From Anaerolineales bacterium (GTDB lineage: Bacteria > Chloroflexota > Anaerolineae > Anaerolineales > Villigracilaceae): 64,000 nucleotides of DNA. The notes below the pieces were generated by a model that was not told where the DNA came from, ran no database searches, and saw only the letters and a list, made by a program, of their open reading frames with translations. Where the stretch lies: the NCBI GenBank assembly GCA_016789305.1, contig JAEURJ010000013.1, positions 372,001 through 436,000 of the forward strand, read 5' to 3'. The translations under genes and the position numbers were made by a program. Below are positions 15,933-26,596 of the stretch, piece by piece (the first letter of the stretch is position 1; each line of letters begins with the position of its first letter).

Positions 15933-15966
15933 CTGACACAATCCTGCCACAAATTTATGTTATCCT
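15933..15966 (+). promoter_or_regulatory. Pho-box-like direct repeat and -10 box of the two-component operon
   Basis: CTGACACAA at 15933 and CTGCCACAA at 15944 form a direct repeat with an 11-bp period. Ten bases after the second CTGCCAC comes TATCCT (15961-15966), and 6 bases later the ATG of the response regulator. PhoB-type regulators bind such 11-bp-spaced repeats in place of a -35. The site is therefore a likely autoregulatory operator. The same CTGACACAA, 19 bases, TATCCTG arrangement recurs before the SIMPL gene. Confidence 0.6.
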
Positions 15967-15972
15967 GCGGAT

Positions 15973-16659
15973 ATGTCACATCGCATTCTTGTCGTGGATG
16001 ATGAGCCTTCTGTCACAGATTTGATCGCCTATAACCTGCGTAAGGCTTTATATGATGTGCAGGTTGCTGCAGATGGGCGGACGGCCCTTCGACTTACCCG
16101 AGAGTATGACCCTGATTTGATTCTGTTGGATTTGATGATCCCGGAAATCGACGGCCTCGATGTTTGCCGTGAACTTCGCAAAACCAGCGCTGTGCCCATC
16201 ATCATGATCACCGCACGTGGCGAAGAGATCGACCGCGTGCTTGGCTTGGAGATCGGTGCGGATGATTATGTCACCAAGCCGTTTAGCGTGCGCGAATTGA
16301 TGGCGAGAGTCAAAGCCGTGTTGCGGCGTGCGCAAAAAGATGATGATGTTGAATCGTCCACACTATTGCGCGGACCTGGAAATTTATTGATGGATGTCGA
16401 CCGCCGCTCTGTTGTTGTCAACGACGAAGCCATCGAGTTGACTCGTCTGGAGTTTGATCTGCTTCATCGCCTGCTGGTCAATCCCGGGCGGGTGTTGACG
16501 CGTGAGCGGTTATTGGAACAAGCCTGGGGTTATGAATATGTCGGTGATACGCGCGCGGTAGATAGCGCAGTCAAGCGTCTGCGTGCAAAACTTCGCGCTG
16601 TTTCTGATGAAGCCGATTGCATCGAGTCGGTGCGCGGGCTGGGATATCGGGTGAACTAA
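15973..16659 (+). CDS. OmpR/PhoB-family response regulator
   Basis: A 228-residue two-domain regulator. The receiver domain has the acidic pair in LVVDDEP, phospho-acceptor Asp53 in DLILLDLMIPE, Thr in IIMITARG and Lys in YVTKPFS. The C-terminal winged-helix domain ends in TRLEFDLLHRLLVNPGRVLT, RAVDSAVKRLRAKLR and GLGYRVN. It should bind DNA as a head-to-tail dimer after phosphorylation by the kinase whose ATG overlaps its stop (TAATG). The start lies 6 bases after a TATCCT box without a Shine-Dalgarno. An 11-bp direct repeat upstream suggests autoregulation. Confidence 0.95.
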   Translation: MSHRILVVDDEPSVTDLIAYNLRKALYDVQVAADGRTALRLTREYDPDLILLDLMIPEIDGLDVCRELRKTSAVPIIMITARGEEIDRVLGLEIGADDYVTKPFSVRELMARVKAVLRRAQKDDDVESSTLLRGPGNLLMDVDRRSVVVNDEAIELTRLEFDLLHRLLVNPGRVLTRERLLEQAWGYEYVGDTRAVDSAVKRLRAKLRAVSDEADCIESVRGLGYRVN

Positions 16660-18110
16660 TGCAATCCATTCGCACCCGTCTTTCGCTGAATTATTTTTTT
16701 GTGCTGACTTTTGGCATGTCGCTTGCCGGCCTGCTTGTCTGGCTGGCGGTCAGTGATCTTTACGTCGATACGCAGCGTGAAAATATTTTAGCGCAGGCGA
16801 AGTTGATCGCCGCAGGTTTGCAAGATACAGCATTGCCGACTCAACCCGCCGAACCATATTCACAAACCGCAAATGTTTCACCCGGAGTGCACACACGTTT
16901 GATCGGTGATAGCGGCGCGGTGATCGTGGGCCTGCCGCTGTCGGATGAATTGATTCAGTTGACTGAGGTGGAGCAATTCGCATCGATTCCACCTTCACAG
17001 CTGATTCAACGCCCCGAAATTAAATCGGCCTTAAGCGGGACTCCCGCCACTGCCATCCGAAAAGTTTTTGGCAATCAGCGTGTGCTGTATGCTGCTGCTC
17101 CCGTTCAAAACTCCAATGGACAAATTGCCGGCATCGTTTACGTCGCCACGCCTTTGCCTTCCAGCGGATTGCCTGTCAGCATAATCGCGCAATTGCTTGG
17201 TGCTATTTTTATTGCGGTGTTGCTCGCTGCGTTTGCCGGCAGACTGCTTGCACGAAAGATCGCTTCTCCCTTGGAAGAGTTGGCAGGTGCGGCAACTGCC
17301 ATTTCAAAAGGTGACCTCGAACAAAAGGTTTCAACACGTACGAATATTTCTGAAATTCGCCGCGTGAGTCAAACCTTTAATGAGATGACTGACAATTTGC
17401 GTCAGTCTGATGAAGTGAAGAAAGCATTCATCGCCGATGTGACCCATGAACTGCGGACTCCGCTTACCGTTATCAAAGGCACGATCGAAACACTGGAAGA
17501 CGGTGCGCTGGATGATCTCGAAGGACGAAGCTCGTTGCTCACTTCGATGATGCGCGAAACGGACCGATTAATTCGCATGGTCAATGAATTGCTGGTGTTG
17601 ACTCGTGCGGATGCAGGCTCGCTGCATTTGAATATTCAACTTGTGGATTTAACCGAACTGGCAAACATGCGCCGTGAATCTTTGAAACCCTTGGCGGCCC
17701 GTCAAAAAGTGGAATTGAAAATAACAGGCGCTTCGTATCTTGTGTATGCTGATCCAGATCGTATCTCTCAAGTCCTTGATAACTTATTGGCAAACGCAAT
17801 CCGCCACTCGCCGTCAGATTCAACGGCCGGGATCGAGTTGCAAGCCAAAAATAATGGAGTTGAATGCTCGGTCAGTGATTCTGGACCGGGTATTCCTGAA
17901 AAACATCTGCCATTCATCTTTGACCGTTTCTATCGTGTTGAAAATTCACGAGACCGTCTTAGCGGTGGAACGGGATTAGGCTTGGCTATCGCTCGAGCGT
18001 TGGTCACTGCTCATGGCGGCAGGATTTCGGCTTCCAGCACGGAAGGAGTAGGGACGACCGTCTCATTTTGGCTGCCAGTAAGAAGTGACATCCAGTTGAC
18101 CGAGTCCTGA
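16659..18110 (+). CDS. PhoR/BaeS-type sensor histidine kinase
   Basis: A 483-residue membrane kinase. TM1 is at about residues 9-31, an extracytoplasmic sensor of about 140 residues follows, then TM2 (IIAQLLGAIFIAVLLAAFAG), a HAMP domain, and the HisKA helix DVTHELRTPLTVIKG with the phosphorylated His at about 263. The ATPase domain shows NLLANAIRHSPS (N box), SDSGPGIPEKHLPFIFDRFY and GGTGLGLAIARALV. It phosphorylates the upstream regulator; the start at 16659 overlaps that stop by one base. The sensor domain has no recognisable fold by eye, so the signal is unknown. Two of the 11-bp TGAC repeats of the next promoter lie inside its last codons. Confidence 0.94.
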   Translation: MQSIRTRLSLNYFFVLTFGMSLAGLLVWLAVSDLYVDTQRENILAQAKLIAAGLQDTALPTQPAEPYSQTANVSPGVHTRLIGDSGAVIVGLPLSDELIQLTEVEQFASIPPSQLIQRPEIKSALSGTPATAIRKVFGNQRVLYAAAPVQNSNGQIAGIVYVATPLPSSGLPVSIIAQLLGAIFIAVLLAAFAGRLLARKIASPLEELAGAATAISKGDLEQKVSTRTNISEIRRVSQTFNEMTDNLRQSDEVKKAFIADVTHELRTPLTVIKGTIETLEDGALDDLEGRSSLLTSMMRETDRLIRMVNELLVLTRADAGSLHLNIQLVDLTELANMRRESLKPLAARQKVELKITGASYLVYADPDRISQVLDNLLANAIRHSPSDSTAGIELQAKNNGVECSVSDSGPGIPEKHLPFIFDRFYRVENSRDRLSGGTGLGLAIARALVTAHGGRISASSTEGVGTTVSFWLPVRSDIQLTES

Positions 18111-18140
18111 CACAAAGCTGACGAGGCGAAGGGATATCCT
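18085..18140 (+). promoter_or_regulatory. Four 11-bp-spaced TGAC repeats and -10 box before the SIMPL gene
   Basis: TGAC occurs at 18086, 18097, 18108 and 18119, exactly 11 bp apart, the first two inside the kinase gene. Ten bases after the last TGACGA lies TATCCT (18135-18140). The last part, CTGACACAA then 19 bases then TATCCTG, has the same sequence and spacing as the promoter at 15933. A PhoB-like regulator bound on one face of the helix in place of the -35 is the natural reading. Confidence 0.6.
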
Positions 18141-18170
18141 GTTGATGAAATTCACAACAAGGAGATTCCC

Positions 18171-18992
18171 ATGAAACAATTTTCCACCCTCGTCACTTGC
18201 GCTTTGATGTTCATCCTTTTTAGTGTGAGCTTGCCAAATGGCAGTGCCAGCGCCGCGACGCCAACTCCAACAACAGTACCGACCCAACTGACTCAGGAAA
18301 CAGTTTGTGATTCCAGTCGTTCCATTCAAGTGAGCGGCGTGGCTGTGGTCAATGTGATGCCGGATCGGGCGTTGATCAAGTTAGGAGTGCAATCCAATGG
18401 CAGGTCGGCGAAGGAGGCGCAGGCGAAGAACTCCGCCACGATCAATAATGTCACCAAGTCGCTCAAAGCATTAGGTATTGAAGTAAAAGACATTTCCACA
18501 GATTGGTATGTGATCGAGCCGATTTACAAGGATTATGATTCACTGTATATCGAGGGATACCGAATCCATAACATTATTGAGATCACCGTCCGTGACGTGA
18601 GCAAGACCAATGATGCAATTGTTGCGGCGTTTCAAGCAGGGGCCAATCAGGTAGTGGATGTTCAGTTCTATACCAGTGAGCTACGGAAATATCGCGATCA
18701 GGCGCGTGAAGCAGCGATGAAAGCTGCGAAAGAAAAAGCGGACGCGCTTTCCGGCGCAGCAGGTGCTGAAACTGGTTGTGTGCTGACCATTTCAGAGAAT
18801 ACCTTTTCAAATTTTTACAGCGGTGGGTGGGGATGGTATGGATACAATTCAAACCAATCCATGATGACTCAGAACGTGATCCAAAATGCCGTTCCTGCAA
18901 GCGGTGGTTCTTCTTCTTTGGATGATGGTCCGTTGAGCGCCGGGCAGATTTCTGTTCGGGCCGAGGTGGCCGTTACTTTCGGGTTAAAGTAG
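18171..18992 (+). CDS. Secreted SIMPL-domain (DUF541) protein
   Basis: A 273-residue protein with a Sec signal peptide (residues 1-28, ending SASAA), a short Thr/Pro stretch and a SIMPL/DUF541 domain: IQVSGVAVVNVMPDRALIKL, NSATINNVTKSLKALGIEVKDI, YRIHNIIEITVRDVSK and AREAAMKAAKEKADALS. The C-terminus has a Gly/Tyr/Trp-rich insert (YSGGWGWYGYNSN) and ends with the terminal strand ISVRAEVAVTFGL. Family members are periplasmic or outer-surface proteins (E. coli YggE, IRAK-binding SIMPL); their biochemical role is unclear. It follows the two-component genes and carries a related promoter, so it is probably a target of that system. AAGGAG precedes the ATG. Confidence 0.87.
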   Translation: MKQFSTLVTCALMFILFSVSLPNGSASAATPTPTTVPTQLTQETVCDSSRSIQVSGVAVVNVMPDRALIKLGVQSNGRSAKEAQAKNSATINNVTKSLKALGIEVKDISTDWYVIEPIYKDYDSLYIEGYRIHNIIEITVRDVSKTNDAIVAAFQAGANQVVDVQFYTSELRKYRDQAREAAMKAAKEKADALSGAAGAETGCVLTISENTFSNFYSGGWGWYGYNSNQSMMTQNVIQNAVPASGGSSSLDDGPLSAGQISVRAEVAVTFGLK

Positions 18993-18994
18993 GA

Positions 18995-19034
18995 AAACAA
19001 AGCGGCGAGTTGTTCAGAACTCGCCGCTTTGTTT
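18995..19034. terminator. Bidirectional terminator between SIMPL and MFS genes
   Basis: A 17-bp perfect stem (AAACAAAGCGGCGAGTT and complement) with a 6-base loop sits between two convergent genes. A-rich and T-rich flanks let it work for both. Its right arm touches the MFS stop codon. Confidence 0.85.
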
Positions 19035-20229
19035 ATTTCTGAATCTCGCGTTGTCCGGAAGACGACAGATAATACAAACCAAGCAATACCACGAATAAAC
19101 AAGTGAGATAGATCGGAATCGCCTCAAGCGAAATGTTTTGCGCCAGCACACCCGCCAAAGCAGGGACCACGGCTGCGCCAAGCCCGGCGGCACTGATCTG
19201 CATCCCAATGGTGTTGGCGGCGTGATGATCCCCGACGCGGGAGCCTGTTGCGGAAACCAAGCCCGGGAAAATCGGAGCCAATGCAAAGCCAATAATGGAT
19301 ACTGCTACGATGCTGGCAGTTGGAAATGGATTCCACCACAAGAGAACCGCTCCAGCCGTGGCGGAAATCAGTCCGCCAGCCAATAAAGTTTTGCCACCCA
19401 ATCGACGGGTGAGCAAGCCGGCCAGGATCCGCCCGATGGTGAAGGTGGCCCAATAACTCCCAGCCCAGTATCCTGCCACTTCCGTGGAAACATGCCGGGA
19501 CAAGGTCAGAAGCGAGTATGTCCAACTTCCAAAAGAAACTTCGATGCCTGTGTAGATGAAGAACAACAGCAAACTCATCCACACAATGGGCTGACGAAGC
19601 GTTTCCGAGATCGAAGTTTTGTAATCGGTGAGGCGCATGTTTTCCTGTGGTTCGTGTGCCGGTGTTGACTTTTTCTGCCAAATGGACATGGTCAATAAAA
19701 AGCAGGCGGCCAGGATGATCTGGGCCGTGCCGACGTTTCGATAGCCCCATTGCCAGGCATGGAACGAATTTAAACCAACCGTCATGATGATCGGGCCAAG
19801 CGTAACGCCGATCCCAAAACTGGCGTGCAGCCATTGCATCAAGCCTTCACCAAAGTTGGCGGCGATGTAGGTGTTGAGTCCGGCGTCGATGGCACCTGCG
19901 CCCAACCCGGCGACCATGCCCAGCAGCACCATGACCCACCAAAATGGGGCGAGTGTGTAGCCGATCAGGCCCGCGCCGGTGAGGAAGCAACTGGCCGCAA
20001 GTGTTCCGCCGATGCCTAATTTCGAAATGACCTGACCACTTAAGAAGCTTGAAGTCATGTAACCGGCAGTGGCGGCGAATAGCAACATGCCAAGCGCGTC
20101 CAGACGCAGGGAGAAATGTTCACGGATCGAGGGCCATGCCACGCCGAGCAGTCCGTCCGGCAGACCGAGAGAGATGAAAGCGATGAAGGCCAGCAAGATC
20201 AGGCCGATTTGTGCACGATATGTTTTCAA
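19033..20229 (-). CDS. MFS transporter
   Basis: A 398-residue protein with about 12 transmembrane helices in two halves. Features include GLPDGLLGVAWPSIREHF in helix 1, LSGQVISKLGIGG as the loop 2-3 motif, GLGAGAIDAGLNTYIAANF (sugar/FucP-like subgroup feature) and GSYWATFTIGRILAGLLTRRLG at the start of the second half. FucP-like MFS proteins carry sugars with protons, but the substrate here is not assignable. The start codon is TTG, preceded by AGGAA. It ends inside the bidirectional terminator shared with the SIMPL gene. Confidence 0.87.
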   Translation of the reverse strand: MKTYRAQIGLILLAFIAFISLGLPDGLLGVAWPSIREHFSLRLDALGMLLFAATAGYMTSSFLSGQVISKLGIGGTLAASCFLTGAGLIGYTLAPFWWVMVLLGMVAGLGAGAIDAGLNTYIAANFGEGLMQWLHASFGIGVTLGPIIMTVGLNSFHAWQWGYRNVGTAQIILAACFLLTMSIWQKKSTPAHEPQENMRLTDYKTSISETLRQPIVWMSLLLFFIYTGIEVSFGSWTYSLLTLSRHVSTEVAGYWAGSYWATFTIGRILAGLLTRRLGGKTLLAGGLISATAGAVLLWWNPFPTASIVAVSIIGFALAPIFPGLVSATGSRVGDHHAANTIGMQISAAGLGAAVVPALAGVLAQNISLEAIPIYLTCLFVVLLGLYYLSSSGQREIQK

Positions 20230-20258
20230 TGAAAATTCCTTTTGTAATGTATTTGATG

Positions 20259-20289
20259 AAAAACCTCCAGGTTTGTATCTGGAGGTTTT
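20259..20289 (-). terminator. Rho-independent terminator of purA
   Basis: AAAACCTCCAG and CTGGAGGTTTT form an 11-bp stem right after the purA stop codon on the minus strand, followed by T-rich sequence. Confidence 0.8.
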
Positions 20290-20295
20290 GAAAAA

Positions 20296-21770
<1,475 letters not shown>

Positions 21771-23210
21771 ATGAAAATTTTACAAGATACCGCGCTGACC
21801 TATGACGACGTTTTATTGGTGCCGCAATATTCCAACGTCGATTCGCGCCGTATGCTTTCCACCCAGGCAAAACTGACAAAGGAGATCACACTCCAAATTC
21901 CCATCGTTTCCGCCAATATGGATGTGGTTACTGAAAGTGAAATGGCGATTGCGATGGCGCGTGAAGGCGGCATAGGGATCATTCACCGCTTTTTGTCCAT
22001 CGATGAACAGGCGCGGCAGATCGAAAAAGTAAAGAAGGCCGAGTCGTATATTGTGGAGGAACCGATCTCCACGAAAGCCACAAATACGGTCGGCGGTCTG
22101 AAAAAGCTTGTGGATGAAACCGATACGGGCGGAATTTTAATTGTGGATGCGGATGAAAAGTTGGTGGGAATCGTCACCACGCGCGATTTGCTGCTGGAGG
22201 ATAACGACAGCAAGCCTGTCAGTGAATTGATGCAAAAGAAAGTGATCACTGCCGCTCCAGGTATTTCCCTGAAGGATGCTGAAAAATTATTGCACGAGCA
22301 TCGCATTGAAAAACTTCCTCTTGTTCATCCAGATGGCCGTGTGGCCGGGCTGGTGACCTTGAAGGATATTATGAAGATCACGCAGTATCCCAAGGCCACC
22401 AAAGATTCCCGCGGACGCTTGATCGTCGGCGCTGCAGTGGGCGTGCGGGACAAGGAAGTGCGCCGCGTGGAAGCAGCGTTGAAGGCTGGTGCAGATTGCA
22501 TTGTGGTGGATATCGCTCACGGCGATTCTAATTTGGAAATCGAGATGATCAAAAACATTCGCAAGCATTTTCCCAAATCGCAAATCATCGGCGGCAATGT
22601 AGCCTCCGCTGATGGCACCAAGCGATTAATTGACGCAGGTGTGGATGCCGTCAAAGTGGGTGTTGGTCCCGGCTCGATCTGTATCACGCGCATGGTGGCT
22701 GGTTCCGGCGTCCCGCAGTTAACTGCCGTGATCGAGTGTGCCGAAGCGGCTCGTGCTTCCGGCACCCCGATCATTGCGGATGGCGGGATTCGTCAGCCCG
22801 GAGATCTGGCCAAGGCGATTGCCGCCGGTGCGCAGACTGCGATGATCGGTTCCATGCTGGCAGGTACCGATGAAAGCCCGGGAATGATCATGACCCGCCG
22901 TGGGCATCGATACAAAGCCTCGCGCGGCATGGCTTCGCGTGAAGCGAACATTGATCGAAACCGCAAGGAAGGCAATGACCTGACTCAGGAAGAGATCGAA
23001 GATTATGTGGCGGAAGGCGTCGAGGCTGCCGTGCCGTATCGCGGCAAGGCACGCGAAGTATTGAATCAACTCGTCGGCGGTTTACAATCGGGCATGAGTT
23101 ACAGCGGCGCGCATAACCTGGAAGACTTTCAACAGAAGGCGATCTTCGTGCGCATGACAGGTGCCGGACTGCGGGAATCAGGCCCGCATGACGTGGAAGT
23201 GTTGAGTTAA
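21771..23210 (+). CDS. guaB: IMP dehydrogenase
   Basis: A 479-residue NAD-dependent enzyme that oxidises IMP to XMP, the first step to GMP. The barrel opens with [15 protein letters not shown]; two CBS domains occupy about residues 95-205 ([19 protein letters not shown] and [15 protein letters not shown]). The catalytic loop is [14 protein letters not shown] with the active-site Cys near residue 304; the flap carries [14 protein letters not shown] precedes the ATG. Normal length; no insertion. Divergent from purA. Confidence 0.97.
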   Translation: MKILQDTALTYDDVLLVPQYSNVDSRRMLSTQAKLTKEITLQIPIVSANMDVVTESEMAIAMAREGGIGIIHRFLSIDEQARQIEKVKKAESYIVEEPISTKATNTVGGLKKLVDETDTGGILIVDADEKLVGIVTTRDLLLEDNDSKPVSELMQKKVITAAPGISLKDAEKLLHEHRIEKLPLVHPDGRVAGLVTLKDIMKITQYPKATKDSRGRLIVGAAVGVRDKEVRRVEAALKAGADCIVVDIAHGDSNLEIEMIKNIRKHFPKSQIIGGNVASADGTKRLIDAGVDAVKVGVGPGSICITRMVAGSGVPQLTAVIECAEAARASGTPIIADGGIRQPGDLAKAIAAGAQTAMIGSMLAGTDESPGMIMTRRGHRYKASRGMASREANIDRNRKEGNDLTQEEIEDYVAEGVEAAVPYRGKAREVLNQLVGGLQSGMSYSGAHNLEDFQQKAIFVRMTGAGLRESGPHDVEVLS

Positions 23211-23255
23211 TACGTTTGCAAGATCGAACATTCCAACAAAACTTTGGAGGCTATG

Positions 23256-24590
23256 ATGACTGACCAAACAGCAAAATGGATCGAGAAAGATAAAAAGCAG
23301 CTTCATCCCACATATCATCCGAAAACTCACACCAATCCGCTGGTGATCGAGCGCGCGGAAGGTGTGTGGCTGCACACCACCGATGGAAAAAGGATACTCG
23401 ATGGCATGGCCGGCCTGTGGAATGTCAATGCCGGGTATGGACGCGAAGAGCTTGCCAAAGCTGCTTATGACCAGATGAAAGATCTGGCGTTCACCTCCAA
23501 TTTTTCCGGGATGACGAATCTGCCGTCCATCACATTGGCGGATAAACTTGCAGGGTTTGCTTACGAAGGATTGAATACCACTTTATTTACTTCCGGTGGT
23601 TCGGAAGCAAACGATTCTGCCTTCAAAACCGCGCGATATTACTGGAAGCGCAAAGGCAAGCCTGGCAAATATAAAGTCATCGCCCGCAAGGGTTCCTATC
23701 ACGGCGTTACGCTTGCAGGGACATTTGCCACCGGCCTCGAGAAATATCACATTATGTTTGGCCCAGCGATTGAAGGCTTTACGCACATCCCCGCGCCGAA
23801 TCCATACCGGTATGAAGGCCAGTTAAATATAGGCGAGACGGTCGGTCAGGCCGCGGCGCGTGAATTGGAAGAAGCGATTCTGCGTGAAGGTCAGGACACC
23901 GTTGCGGCGTTCATCGCTGAACCTGTGATGGGCGTGGGCGGCGTGATCGTTCCCCCCGCCGATTATTTTCCGCTTGTCCGCGCGATTTGCGATAAATATG
24001 AAGTTCTCTTCATTGCGGATGAAGTCATTACGGGTTTTGGCCGCACAGGGGAATGGTTCGCGCTCAAACATTGGAATGTCAAGCCTGATATTCTTTCCTT
24101 CGCCAAAGGCGTCACCAGTGGATATGCTCCCTTGGGCGGCATTCAGATCTCTGATGAAATTCGCGAGACGATGGAATCTGCAGCGGATCAAGAAGGATAT
24201 ATGCATGGCTTTACTTATTCCGGTCATGCCATGACTTGCGCCGTTGGTTTGAAGAATATTGAAATTATGGAACGCGAAGAATTCCCGAAGCGCGCGCGTG
24301 AGTTGGGCAAACGTTTGTTTGAGGGATTGCAATCGCTAAAAGAATTTTCCTTTGTCGGTGATGTGCGTGGACTGGGTTTAATCTGCGGTGTGGAAATTGT
24401 TTCAGATAAGGAATCCAAAACTGCCGACCCTGCCATGACGATGAAAATTTTCAAGGCTGCGCAAGAACGTGGACTTCGCACCCGCCCGCTTGGAAACACG
24501 CTGGCATTTTCACCCCCGCTTTCGATCAATGAAGATGAAATTGATGAGATCATCAAACGACTCGGCGCTTCGATGGATGGCGTTGGGTAA
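23256..24590 (+). CDS. Class III pyridoxal-phosphate aminotransferase (omega-amino acid:pyruvate type)
   Basis: A 444-residue PLP enzyme. Signatures: GMAGLWNVNAGYGREELAKA, FTSGGSEANDSAFKTARYYW, ARKGSYHGVTLAG, IADEVITGFGRTGEWFA and DILSFAKGVTSGYAPLGG with the PLP-binding Lys. The family transfers amino groups from omega-amino acids, polyamines or similar to pyruvate or 2-oxoglutarate. GGAGG lies 5 bases before the ATG at 23256, which I take as the start; TTG at 23244 and ATG at 23253 are poorer. It is 45 bases after guaB, so co-transcription is possible. Confidence 0.9.
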   Translation: MTDQTAKWIEKDKKQLHPTYHPKTHTNPLVIERAEGVWLHTTDGKRILDGMAGLWNVNAGYGREELAKAAYDQMKDLAFTSNFSGMTNLPSITLADKLAGFAYEGLNTTLFTSGGSEANDSAFKTARYYWKRKGKPGKYKVIARKGSYHGVTLAGTFATGLEKYHIMFGPAIEGFTHIPAPNPYRYEGQLNIGETVGQAAARELEEAILREGQDTVAAFIAEPVMGVGGVIVPPADYFPLVRAICDKYEVLFIADEVITGFGRTGEWFALKHWNVKPDILSFAKGVTSGYAPLGGIQISDEIRETMESAADQEGYMHGFTYSGHAMTCAVGLKNIEIMEREEFPKRARELGKRLFEGLQSLKEFSFVGDVRGLGLICGVEIVSDKESKTADPAMTMKIFKAAQERGLRTRPLGNTLAFSPPLSINEDEIDEIIKRLGASMDGVG

Positions 24591-24633
24591 AACGTTCGAA
24601 CGTTTGAACGTGTAAACGTTTCTTCTAGAATTC
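24591..24633. repeat. AACGTT-rich palindromic spacer
   Basis: The gap between two plus-strand genes contains AACGTTCGAACGTT, a near-perfect palindrome, followed by further TGAACG and AAACGTTT units. The composition is unlike its neighbours. It could be a small repeat element or protein-binding site; no Shine-Dalgarno for the downstream gene is visible in it. Confidence 0.4.
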
Positions 24634-26592
24634 ATGTCTGTCTATCTTCACGACATCCCACTTTCTCAAGCCCGAGCACGCCTCCGCGAAGCATTGCAAG
24701 ATGCCGACCTTTGGCGTGTGCTTGGTGTTGAATCGATTCCGCTTGATGAAAATGCATTAGGTCGTGTCACAGCCGAACCGATCTGGGCAGAGATTTCCTC
24801 GCCACATTATCACGCCTCCGCGATGGATGGTTTTGCTGTCCGTGCGATCGCAACGAACGGTGCGATCCCTTCTTCACCGGTCACTTTATTTATCGGCCCC
24901 GAAGCGCAATATGTCGATACCGGCGATCCGCTTCCCGAATGGGCGAACGCGGTCATCCCGATTGAAAATGTCGAATCGCTTGATGAAAAGAATCAAATCG
25001 TCGATGAGATCCGCAAACCAAAATCCATTCGCATTCGTGCCGCTGTTCCACCGTGGAGTCATGTCCGCCCGTTGGGAGAGGATATTGTTGCGACTCAACT
25101 TGTGCTGCCTGCGGGACATGCTCTCCGTCCAGTCGACCTGGGTGCGATTGCAGCCTCTGGACATCAAACCATTCGCGTCGCGCGCAAGCCGAAAGTTGCC
25201 ATTTTGCCAACCGGCACAGAGCTCGTCCCGATCGGGTCCAAACTAAAAGCAGGGGACATTCTTGAATACAACTCGCTGGTGCTTGCGTCGCAAATCAAAC
25301 AGATGGGCGGTGAGCCGACTCGGTTTCCGATCATAAAAGATGATTTTGATTTGATCTGTGAAAAAGTCCAGGAAGCCGCACAGACTCATGACCTGATTCT
25401 ACTAAATGCAGGTTCTTCTGCGGGTGCTGAAGATTTTTCATCCAAGGTGGTTGAGAAGCTTGGTACGCTTTTGGTTCATGGCGTGGCCGTTCGTCCCGGG
25501 CATCCTGTAATTCTTGGAATGGTCAATGGTCAATCGTCAATTGTCCCCATTATCGGTGTTCCTGGCTATCCTGTCTCTGCCGCATTGACCGTGGACATCT
25601 TTGTTGAAGCGTTGATCGCCAAATGGCTGGGCCGGCCTGCGCTTGAATTGCCAATTGAAACGGCAACGCTCACGCGAAAATTGGTTTCTCCGGCAGGAGA
25701 TGATGATTATGTCCGCGTGGCGGTGGGCAAAGTGGGAGATAAACTTCTGGCTGCCCCTTTATCGCGCGGCGCGGGAGTCATCACATCTCTTGTGCAGGCA
25801 GATGGGCTGGCGTTAATTCCAAGCGGTGTGCAGGGAATGGAAGCAGGCGAATCGGTCAAAGTCCATTTGTATCGCAGCAAAGCGCAGATCGATAAGACGA
25901 TCTTTTGCATCGGGTCGCATGACCTTACATTAGACTTGCTGGCTCAATTCCTTGCTGAACATGATCGCAGGCTGGCTTCTGCAAATGTAGGTTCGCAAGG
26001 CGGGCTGGTTGCATTGCGTCGCGGCGAGGCACATTTGGCAGGCTCGCATTTATTGGACCCAAATGACGGTTCGTATAACATTTCATATATCCGTCAGTAC
26101 ATGCCAAATATGTCAGTAAAGGTAATCGCATTGGTCGGGCGCGATCAGGGGCTGATGATTAAGAAGGGAAACCCAAAGGGAATTAAAAGTTTGGGAGACC
26201 TGAGCAGGCCCGAGGTCCAATTTGTGAACCGCCAGCGCGGGGCCGGTACGCGCGTCCTGTTGGATTATCACCTCGACTTAATGAAATTGTCATTTGAATC
26301 CATTGCAGGTTATGCCTCGGAGGAATATACTCATTTGGGTGTTGCTGCGGCCGTGGCTTCGGATCGTGCCGATTGCGGGTTGGGAATTGCCGCTGCCGCA
26401 CAGGCGTTGGATCTGGATTTTGTTCCGCTCTTTCAGGAGCGATATGATCTGGTGATCCCAAATGAACATGCGCAAAGTAAATTGCTCGCACCGCTTTTTG
26501 ACCTTATAATGGAACCTGCCTTTCGAAACTCTGTATCGAAATTGACAGGCTACGATGTTTCAGTAATGGGTAGAATAATTTTGGAGGATTAA
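24634..26592 (+). CDS. MoeA-type molybdopterin molybdenumtransferase fused to a substrate-binding-protein-like domain
   Basis: A 652-residue protein. Residues 1-410 are MoeA: ISSPHYHASAMDGFAVRA, YVDTGDPLPEWANAVIPIE, PVDLGAIAASGHQTIRV, ILPTGTELVPIG, NAGSSAGAEDFSSKV and HGVAVRPGHPVILG. MoeA inserts molybdate into molybdopterin-AMP. Residues 425-645 form a type 2 periplasmic-binding-like domain (IFCIGSHDLTLDLLAQFLAE, FVNRQRGAGTRVLLDYHL), the kind also seen downstream of MoeA in other bacteria and archaea and thought to sense molybdate or cofactor. No signal peptide, so the whole protein is cytoplasmic. Followed 4 bases later by a receiver protein. Confidence 0.92.
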   Translation: MSVYLHDIPLSQARARLREALQDADLWRVLGVESIPLDENALGRVTAEPIWAEISSPHYHASAMDGFAVRAIATNGAIPSSPVTLFIGPEAQYVDTGDPLPEWANAVIPIENVESLDEKNQIVDEIRKPKSIRIRAAVPPWSHVRPLGEDIVATQLVLPAGHALRPVDLGAIAASGHQTIRVARKPKVAILPTGTELVPIGSKLKAGDILEYNSLVLASQIKQMGGEPTRFPIIKDDFDLICEKVQEAAQTHDLILLNAGSSAGAEDFSSKVVEKLGTLLVHGVAVRPGHPVILGMVNGQSSIVPIIGVPGYPVSAALTVDIFVEALIAKWLGRPALELPIETATLTRKLVSPAGDDDYVRVAVGKVGDKLLAAPLSRGAGVITSLVQADGLALIPSGVQGMEAGESVKVHLYRSKAQIDKTIFCIGSHDLTLDLLAQFLAEHDRRLASANVGSQGGLVALRRGEAHLAGSHLLDPNDGSYNISYIRQYMPNMSVKVIALVGRDQGLMIKKGNPKGIKSLGDLSRPEVQFVNRQRGAGTRVLLDYHLDLMKLSFESIAGYASEEYTHLGVAAAVASDRADCGLGIAAAAQALDLDFVPLFQERYDLVIPNEHAQSKLLAPLFDLIMEPAFRNSVSKLTGYDVSVMGRIILED

Positions 26593-26596
26593 TTGC

